Translations under genes and position numbers: made by a program | The notes under the pieces: model-generated | The model's input: the letters and a program-made list of their open reading frames with translations, nothing else | What the model was told of the DNA's origin: nothing | The model's database searches: none | Origin: an uncultured Oscillospiraceae bacterium | Lineage (GTDB): Bacteria > Bacillota > Clostridia > Oscillospirales > Oscillospiraceae | Direction of reading: 5' to 3' | Length of the DNA: 36,739 nt | NCBI GenBank assembly: GCA_900759385.1 | Contig: CAAEUZ010000010.1 | Location: 1 to 36,739, forward strand | Part shown: positions 31,895 through 36,739 of the stretch, one piece after another | How the letters are laid out: each line of letters begins with the position of its first letter | How positions within the stretch are numbered: the first letter of the stretch is position 1

Positions 31895-32896
31895 CTATGG
31901 TTCTTTCAAACATGGCAGAAAGTGCTTTTGTGTTGTTTACAAGCGCCCCAAGGAGCTGCTTTTGTGGATCACCGAGCGTCAGGTAGTCTGCACCAAACAG
32001 CGAAAGAGATCTCGTCAGCATATCATTTAGTCCAGTGCGTGTTCCCGCGGTCTCAGACAGAATTTGGCTAATTTCACCATCTAATTCCCGAACAGCCTCA
32101 ATATTCTTCTTAACCGCCTGGATTTCCTCGTTTTTTGTTTATTCAATTTGGTTTTCTTTGATGCAAAGAGCAGAATGGAAGACAATAGCGTTGCGCCGGC
32201 AATTGACCAGCCGACCGGGCCGGCCAGAGCCAGTAACGCACTTCCAGCGGTAATTCCGCCGCCGCCTGCGGCGAGAGCGCCGCCCCCCAGCCAAGCCAGC
32301 GCAGCATTGGTTGCGGCCGCACCGGAGAGCGTTGAAATTGCCGCGCCGGTAGAGGCTGTGCCAAATGTAGTTGCGACCCATATTGCAGCAGTAGGAGCCA
32401 TGAAAGCAACGGATGCGCCTGCGGCAAGACCGGCACCTGCGCCGGCGGCTGCTTTCCGCGCTTCTTGCAGTTCACGGTCGGCAAAGTTCCGCGATTCCGT
32501 AAATTTTTTGCGACTAATGGAAATTTTTTCAAATTCCGCATCAAAACTTTTCGGTCGATTAGCAATGCTGTTGACTAAACTTTCCACAAAAGAGAGCGAA
32601 TCGAGCGAGCTGCATCGCTCAATATACAGCTGCACACCTTTATCGTTCATGATGGTGTACGCATCATTGTACTCTGTGACGGATTCCTGAAGCATACGGT
32701 CCAACTCAGTAAGCTTGGACGCAATATCATCTTTTACATCGATGGCTGCATCTTTAAGTTTGCCGGCTTTGTCCACCATGATACTTGTGGCCTCTGCCGC
32801 TTTATCCTTGATTGCATCGACATCAATGGCGGAAAGTCCTTTTTGAGCCGATGCCTTCAAGTCAGAGAGTGCTTTTTTCGGTGCTTTTGGAGACAT
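31884..32896 (-). pseudogene. Unknown membrane protein with a one-base frameshift in an A-run
   Basis: The first frame (32896 to 32081) gives a soluble helical region (1-145), then two Gly/Ala-rich hydrophobic hairpins (about 149-185 and 196-245, ALAWLGGGALAAGGGG), then a basic tail. Adding one A to the A6 run at 32131-32136 restores a 337-residue protein that continues NEEIQAVKKNIEAVRELDG and ends FERTIGEA, stopping at 31884. The continuation looks like real coding sequence. ATG 32896 has AGGAGG. It is not recognised; the layout resembles pore-forming or membrane-remodelling helical proteins. It may be a decayed gene, phase variation or an assembly error. Confidence 0.75.
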
Positions 32897-33041
32897 AATG
32901 GAGCCCTCCTGTTTTCTGGTATATAATAGAAAATGTTCCGCTCTGAAGAGGCTGTGTTTTTTCCGCGAACTGGTTAACAACAAGAAACATTTGAGGAATG
33001 TTTGATAACCGTATTGAATTCGATGCGATTTCTAAATAATT

Positions 33042-33070
33042 ATTATAGCAGATAATGTGTACAAACTCAA
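33042..33070 (-). promoter_or_regulatory. Promoter of the two-gene membrane unit
   Basis: On the - strand: TTGAGT (33070-33065), a 17-bp spacer and a perfect TATAAT (33047-33042). The leader to the start codon at 32896 is about 140 nt. No other gene lies in 32897-33236. Confidence 0.75.
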
Positions 33071-33236
33071 TTTTTACAGCGTTATTATGAAAAATACTGT
33101 AGTGTGCCCACAATTTAAGGATGATTTGGAATTTGGCGATTTCTGCTCTTATTCATCTGCCTGTTGTTTTATTACTCCTTAAAGCGCCGCTGGACAGTAA
33201 TCATCAAAATCGAAAAATTAGAACTAAAAAACGCAG

Positions 33237-33262
33237 AAAAGCCGCCTTAAAAGGCGGCTTTT
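33237..33262. terminator. Terminator of a former tRNA-Pro gene
   Basis: AAAAGCCGCCTT and its exact complement (33251-33262) give a 12-bp palindromic stem, ending in a TTTT run on either strand. It comes 10 nt after the CCA end of the tRNA fragment on the - strand. Confidence 0.9.
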
Positions 33263-33272
33263 CTGACTAAAA

Positions 33273-33317
33273 TGGTCCGAGTGGCGAGACTCGAACTCGC
33301 GGCCTCCAGCTCCCAAA
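33273..33317 (-). tRNA. 3' half of a tRNA-Pro(TGG) gene, partial
   Basis: On the - strand: anticodon loop TTTGGGA (TGG), arm GCTGG, variable AGGCC, T arm GCGAG-TTCGAGT-CTCGC, acceptor CACTCGG, A, CCA. The 5' half is missing; the bases before the loop (ACACG) cannot pair with GCTGG. The break falls at the anticodon loop, as in the fragment at 23795-23839, and the length is the same (45 nt), but the sequences differ, so the two are not ends of one element. Likely an attachment-site scar. Confidence 0.78.
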
Positions 33318-33576
33318 CGTGTGTCGGAACTTTCAGACGGCACTCTATTGCCCTCTTTGGCCCTTTCCGCCGCTCCGGCAATTCCTCTTTGACACTCTTT
33401 CGCCCTGCGTGTTTCAAGCAAAACTTTCTCCTTTTGGGATGGGTGTGGGATTGGATTCTGTATATTAAAAGAAGTGTTGTCCGGGGTGGCAGCGATAGAG
33501 GGCCAGACCACCATAGAAGGGGCGCAGGAAATGCGCCGCATAAACAAAGAATAGCCGCTTTCGCCTGGGCCTCCAA
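33318..33576. other. Non-coding stretch next to the tRNA fragment
   Basis: Open frames cross this region but none has a ribosome site or a recognisable domain, and the longest runs through the tRNA piece. It holds short AAAGAG-type repeats around 33340-33400. It probably contains one end of an integrated element. Confidence 0.4.
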
Positions 33577-33605
33577 TCGACAGAGCGTCCCAGCTATGGT
33601 ATGAT
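33577..33605 (+). promoter_or_regulatory. Promoter with TGGT-N8-ACCA motif (upstream of the ferredoxin gene)
   Basis: TCGACA (33577-33582, 5 of 6), a 17-bp spacer and TATGAT (33600-33605). The inverted motif TGGTATGATGAGACCA spans the -10 box and is repeated at the next promoter (34548-34576). Confidence 0.65.
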
Positions 33606-33681
33606 GAGACCAGAACGAGAAAAGCCGCCGGATGATTTCCATGGTCAGCCAGGAAAAGGATGAAACAGGCAGGGCGAGAAT

Positions 33682-34512
33682 ATGAAGCTTAAGAGATATT
33701 TGCCGCCACTTATCATGTGGAGCATTTTTGAAACGATCGCGGTGACATTGTGGCTTGTACTGGACAATCTATTCTATCTGTTCAACTTCTCCTATATCGG
33801 CACTGCAATCGCTGCAGGGCTGGTCTTGTATCAGCAGAAGAAAAAATATGCCCGGAATGTAGTCCAGTTTGCAGTCGGCATGTATATGCTCGTCTACCTG
33901 GGGATTCTTTGCCGGGAAAATATGCAGATCGAAGGATTTTGGTACTATCTTTTCCTCGGCGTATTTGAAGCGGCGACCATTCATTATGCCGTTGCAAAAG
34001 TTTTTGGCCCGCTGATCTTTGGGCGTGGGTGGTGCGGCTATGCCTGCTGGACTGCTATGGTTCTGGATCTGCTTCCGTTCAAGGAACCTGCTGCCCCCCG
34101 CCGGCGCTGGGGCATGATCCGCTACTTTGTTTTTGCCGCTTCGCTTGTATTTGTGATTCTGCTGTTTGTGCTCCAGATTCCGCATAAAGAGGATATTATG
34201 TGGTGGAGTTTTATCCTTGGCAATATCCTCTACTATACCGTCGGGATCGTCCTCGCATACCGCTGCAAAGACAACCGAGCGTTTTGCAAATACATCTGTC
34301 CCATTACCGTTTTCCTGAAGCCGGCAAGCTATTTTTCGCTTTTCCGCATCCGTGTAGAGAAAGAGAAGTGCATCGGCTGCGGCAAGTGTGAGAAAGTATG
34401 TCCGATGAACGTGGAAGTGCCCCATAATTCCCGGAGAAAGAAACACGCAACCGAATGTATTCTGTGCATGAAATGCGTAGAAGAATGCCCCCAAAATGCC
34501 TTGAGACTATAA
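33682..34512 (+). CDS. Membrane-bound polyferredoxin (NapH-like)
   Basis: A 276-residue protein with about five TM helices (near 8-28, 35-50, 60-78, 130-150 and 165-185). The 12-residue loop GRGWCGYACW is the conserved cytoplasmic Cys pair of NapH/CcoG-type proteins, with CKYICPI as the second pair. Two C-terminal 4Fe-4S ferredoxin motifs follow, CIGCGKCEKVCP and CILCMKCVEECP. It probably moves electrons between a membrane donor and a soluble or extracytoplasmic partner. The ribosome site is weak (GGGCGAG). It stands alone between two promoters. Confidence 0.88.
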   Translation: MKLKRYLPPLIMWSIFETIAVTLWLVLDNLFYLFNFSYIGTAIAAGLVLYQQKKKYARNVVQFAVGMYMLVYLGILCRENMQIEGFWYYLFLGVFEAATIHYAVAKVFGPLIFGRGWCGYACWTAMVLDLLPFKEPAAPRRRWGMIRYFVFAASLVFVILLFVLQIPHKEDIMWWSFILGNILYYTVGIVLAYRCKDNRAFCKYICPITVFLKPASYFSLFRIRVEKEKCIGCGKCEKVCPMNVEVPHNSRRKKHATECILCMKCVEECPQNALRL

Positions 34513-34547
34513 CGCTGTTTTATCGGGATGCCTCATACTCCGCCGGA

Positions 34548-34576
34548 TTGCCAGACAGACCTTCCTGTGGTACGAT
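34548..34576 (+). promoter_or_regulatory. Promoter with TGGT-N8-ACCA motif (macro-domain gene)
   Basis: TTGCCA (34548-34553), a 17-bp spacer and TACGAT (34571-34576). The motif TGGTACGATAACACCA overlies the -10 box and continues AGAACG, as in the promoter at 33577-33605, which suggests a shared regulator. The AGGAGGTG ribosome site is at 34591-34598. Confidence 0.65.
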
Positions 34577-34603
34577 AACACCAGAACGCGAGGAGGTGCC
34601 GTC

Positions 34604-35602
34604 ATGCCCTTGCAAATTGTACGAAACGATATCACCACCATGAAGGTGGACGCCATCGTCAACGCCGCCAACGAGAGTCTGCTGGGCGGCGGAGGTGTGG
34701 ACGGGGCCATCCACCGGGCCGCCGGGCCGGAGCTGCTGGCCGAGTGCCGCACCCTGAACGGCTGCAAAACAGGACAGGCCAAGGTCACCAAGGGCTACCG
34801 TCTGCCGGCGAAGTTCGTCATCCATACCGTAGGCCCCATCTGGCGGGGCGGCGGCCACGGAGAGCGGGAACTGCTGGTCTCCGCCTACCGCTCCTCTCTG
34901 GAGCTGGCCCTGGCCAATGGGTGCGAAACTGTGGCGTTCCCACTGATTTCCTCCGGGGTGTACGGCTACCCCAAGGACCAGGCGCTGAAGGTGGCGGTGG
35001 ACACCATCGGGGAATTCCTGCTCTCCCACGACATGACGGTGTATCTGGTCATCTTTGACCGGGCCGCCTACACCATCGGCGGCAAGCTCTTTGCCGAAAT
35101 CGCCTCCTACATCGACGACCGCTATGTGGATGCCCACACCGACAGCCGTGAGACCCAGCGCCGCCGGATGGCCCTGGATGTCATGCCCTCAGAGACGCCG
35201 CAGTGGATGCCCGCTCCCTGCACCATGGGGGCTTCCGGGCTGGACGAGGCTCTCAGCAGGCTGGACGAGAGTTTTTCCCAAATGCTGCTGCGGAAGATCG
35301 ACGAGCGGGGCATGACCGACGCCCAGTGCTACAAAAAGGCCAACATCGACCGCAAGCTCTTTTCAAAAATCCGCTCGGATGTCCACTACAAGCCCTCCAA
35401 GCCCACCGCCATGGCCTTCGCCATAGCCCTGGAGCTGCCGCTGGCCGAGGCCCGGGAGATGCTGGAAAAGGCGGGCTTTGCCTTCTCCCACGCCAGCAAG
35501 TTTGACATCATCGTGGAGTATTTCATCGCCCACCAGAACTACAACATCTTTGAGATCAACGAGGCCCTGTTCGCCTTCGATCAGAGCCTGCTGGGAGGAT
35601 AA
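34604..35602 (+). CDS. Macro-domain ADP-ribose hydrolase with HTH-like C-terminus
   Basis: A 332-residue protein. A macro domain covers 1-170: VDAIVNAANESLLGGGGVDGAIHRAAG, FVIHTVGP and PLISSGVYGYP are the ADP-ribose-binding and catalytic loops. It should remove ADP-ribose or deacetylate O-acetyl-ADP-ribose. The C-terminal part (about 215-332) holds a helical, XRE-like region with KKANIDRKLFSKIRSD and KPTAMAFAIALELPLAEAREMLEKAGFAFS, perhaps DNA- or protein-binding. First of three adjacent genes; the next begins 3 nt after its stop. Confidence 0.92.
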   Translation: MPLQIVRNDITTMKVDAIVNAANESLLGGGGVDGAIHRAAGPELLAECRTLNGCKTGQAKVTKGYRLPAKFVIHTVGPIWRGGGHGERELLVSAYRSSLELALANGCETVAFPLISSGVYGYPKDQALKVAVDTIGEFLLSHDMTVYLVIFDRAAYTIGGKLFAEIASYIDDRYVDAHTDSRETQRRRMALDVMPSETPQWMPAPCTMGASGLDEALSRLDESFSQMLLRKIDERGMTDAQCYKKANIDRKLFSKIRSDVHYKPSKPTAMAFAIALELPLAEAREMLEKAGFAFSHASKFDIIVEYFIAHQNYNIFEINEALFAFDQSLLGG

Positions 35603-35605
35603 GCC

Positions 35606-35956
35606 ATGCCGCGGATGGATGTAACAGAAATGGCCTTTGCCAAGGTGTACCCCCTGCTGGTAGCCAAAGCAGAGAAAAAGAGCCGCACCCGGGACGAGGT
35701 GGCTCAGGTCACTGCATGGCTCACCGGGTATACGCCGGAGGAGCTGGCCGGGCTGGAGCAGTCCGACACCAGCTACGGGGACTTCTTCCGAAACGCCCCC
35801 GCCATGAACCCGGACCGGGCGCTGATCACCGGCAAGATCTGCGGCATCCGGGTGGAAGAGATCGAGGACCCGCTCATGCGGAACATCCGGTATCTCGATA
35901 AGCTGGTGGACGAGTTGGCCAAGGGAAAACCCATGGAGAAGATCCTGCGAAAATAG
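35606..35956 (+). CDS. DUF2200 family protein
   Basis: A 116-residue protein matching the DUF2200 outline: MAFAKVYPLLVAKAEKKSRT, QVTAWLTGY at about 34-42, SYGDFFRNAPAMNPDR, then IRVEEIEDPLMRNIRYLDKLVDELAKGKPMEKI. Function unknown in the family. It is coupled to the macro-domain gene (3-nt gap, GGGAGG within its end) and followed by a short hairpin (35959-35975). Confidence 0.88.
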   Translation: MPRMDVTEMAFAKVYPLLVAKAEKKSRTRDEVAQVTAWLTGYTPEELAGLEQSDTSYGDFFRNAPAMNPDRALITGKICGIRVEEIEDPLMRNIRYLDKLVDELAKGKPMEKILRK

Positions 35957-35987
35957 TTGTCGCCTGCCAGGCGACCCATTGAAAGTA

Positions 35988-36039
35988 AAATCCCCCTATA
36001 CTGTGCTTGTAAGCCAAACAACACAGCATAGGGGGATTT
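35988..36039 (+). promoter_or_regulatory. Hairpin that buries the ribosome site of the VWA gene
   Basis: AAATCCCCCTATACTGTG (35988-36005) pairs with CACAGCATAGGGGGATTT (36022-36039) at 17 of 18 positions across a 16-nt loop. The AGGGGGA ribosome site of the next gene lies in the right arm, four nt before the stem ends, so the folded RNA would block translation. It could be an RNA switch or a weak attenuator; there is no T run after it. Confidence 0.7.
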
Positions 36040-36042
36040 GTT

Positions 36043-36702
36043 ATGAAAAAGAATCTGACGGAACTGGTATTCATCCTGGATCGCAGCGGCTCCATGCAGG
36101 GGCTGGAGGGGGACACCATCGGCGGCTTCAACGCCATGCTCGAAAAGCAGAAAAAGGAGCCGGGCGAGGCTTACGTCTCCACCGTACTCTTCGACGATCA
36201 GACCGAGGTGCTCCACGACCGCATGGAGTTGGGCAAAGTTCGGCCCATCACCGACAAGGAGTACTATGTCCGGGGCTGCACCGCCCTGCTGGACGCCGTC
36301 GGCGGAGCCATCCACCACATCGGCAACATCCACAAGTACGCCCGCCCCGAGGATGTGCCGGAGAACACCCTGTTCGTCATCACCACCGATGGCATGGAGA
36401 ACGCCAGCCGCCGCTACTCCGCCCGGCGGGTCAAGGAGATGATCCAGTGCCAGAAGGAGAAGTATGGCTGGGAGTTTCTCTTCCTGGGTGCCAACATCGA
36501 CGCGGTGGAGACGGCGGGCGGCTTAGGCATTGCTCCTGACCGGGCGGTGAACTACCACTGCGACAGCGTGGGTACCCGCCTCAACTACGAGGTGGTGGGC
36601 CAGGCGGTGGCCGCTGTCCGGTGCAGCGCGCCCCTGGACAAGCACTGGAAGGACGCCATCGAGGAGGACTTCCGCAGGCGGCAGAAGAAGGGGCGGTGGT
36701 AA
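36043..36702 (+). CDS. von Willebrand factor A domain protein
   Basis: A 219-residue, single-domain VWA protein. The metal site (MIDAS) DRSGSM is at about 12-17, with GCTALLDAVG and the late TTDGMEN carrying the other ligands. It has no signal peptide, so it is cytoplasmic. Similar small VWA proteins (TerY-like) occur with stress and ADP-ribose genes and act as binding scaffolds. It follows DUF2200 after an 86-nt gap with a strong hairpin over its ribosome site. It is complete; the window ends 37 nt later. Confidence 0.9.
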   Translation: MKKNLTELVFILDRSGSMQGLEGDTIGGFNAMLEKQKKEPGEAYVSTVLFDDQTEVLHDRMELGKVRPITDKEYYVRGCTALLDAVGGAIHHIGNIHKYARPEDVPENTLFVITTDGMENASRRYSARRVKEMIQCQKEKYGWEFLFLGANIDAVETAGGLGIAPDRAVNYHCDSVGTRLNYEVVGQAVAAVRCSAPLDKHWKDAIEEDFRRRQKKGRW

Positions 36703-36739
36703 TCGGCGGTCAAAATAAATGAGGGACAGAGGCCACGCC

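Noticed and set aside
32131..32137. AAAAAAC as a programmed -1 frameshift site
   Set aside because: The heptamer is not in the register needed for tandem slippage (the frame reads CAA AAA ACG) and no stem follows at the proper distance; a simple base loss explains it better.
23795..33317. The two tRNA-Pro pieces as the two ends of a single integrated element
   Set aside because: The two 45-bp sequences differ in anticodon, anticodon arm and T arm, so they cannot be the direct att repeats of one element.
33247..33642. A 131-codon - strand frame that runs through the tRNA fragment
   Set aside because: It overlaps a tRNA piece and a terminator, has no ribosome site and no recognisable domain.

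Overview
The window looks like the chromosome of a GC-rich, low-oxygen Clostridia-type Firmicute, probably of the Oscillospiraceae or a close relative. This is inferred from the phiLC3-type holin, the GH25 lysin with an SLH-like tail, the lipoprotein flavodoxin / DUF4405 / DUF362 redox genes, strong AGGAGG ribosome sites, and heavy ATA and AGG codon use in a GC-rich setting. No 16S or other taxonomic marker is present.

Region 1 (about 0.4-15.3 kb, + strand) is one compact late operon for a short-tailed (podovirus-type) particle. The order is small terminase, large terminase, small membrane protein, portal, a 0.5 kb hairpin-rich non-coding block, scaffold, coat, connector, a split gp10-like tail/DNA-stabilisation protein, a small beta protein, a collagen-like fibre, GH25 endolysin, holin, a TM/coiled-coil protein and an Ala-rich internal or ejection-type protein. 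It has its own promoter (385-412) and ends at a strong terminator (15278-15315). No integrase, repressor, replication gene, tape measure or sheath is visible, and apparent host genes lie on both sides. It could be a defective prophage, a gene-transfer-agent-like cassette, or the end of a prophage that continues to the left.

The most striking feature lies inside this operon. A complete radical SAM/SPASM enzyme (7403-8527) sits between the two halves of the gp10-like virion protein. The downstream half begins with a new beta domain followed by an 85-residue segment with 23 cysteines, 22 of which are followed by Glu or Gln. The likely reading is a phage-encoded peptide-maturase system that modifies its own structural protein, with RiPP-type thioether chemistry applied to a virion part.

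Region 2 (15.4-20.3 kb, - strand) is a host redox operon: two lipoprotein flavodoxins (one fused to a cyclophilin-like domain), a DUF4405 membrane protein, a frameshifted DUF362 lipoprotein, a permease and a flavin-reductase-like protein. Region 3 (20.7-23.0 kb, - strand) is an AT-richer arsenic cassette (arsR, permease, thioredoxin-like, arsC) with a clear promoter and operator. It appears to have cut off the 5' end of a gntR gene. Region 4 (24.0-30.1 kb) has a divergent tetR-cobW pair and an operon of OYE-type flavoenzyme, zinc alcohol dehydrogenase and MFS transporter.

Region 5 (30.3-33.3 kb) is scarred by mobile DNA. It holds an IS30 remnant and an unknown two-gene membrane/helical pair, one with a one-base frameshift. 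Two separate 3' halves of tRNA-Pro genes (23.8 and 33.3 kb), each with its terminator, mark probable integration sites. Region 6 (33.6-36.7 kb, + strand) holds a membrane ferredoxin protein, a macro-domain protein with an HTH-like tail, a DUF2200 protein and a VWA protein. Two promoters there share an operator-like TGGT-N8-ACCA motif.
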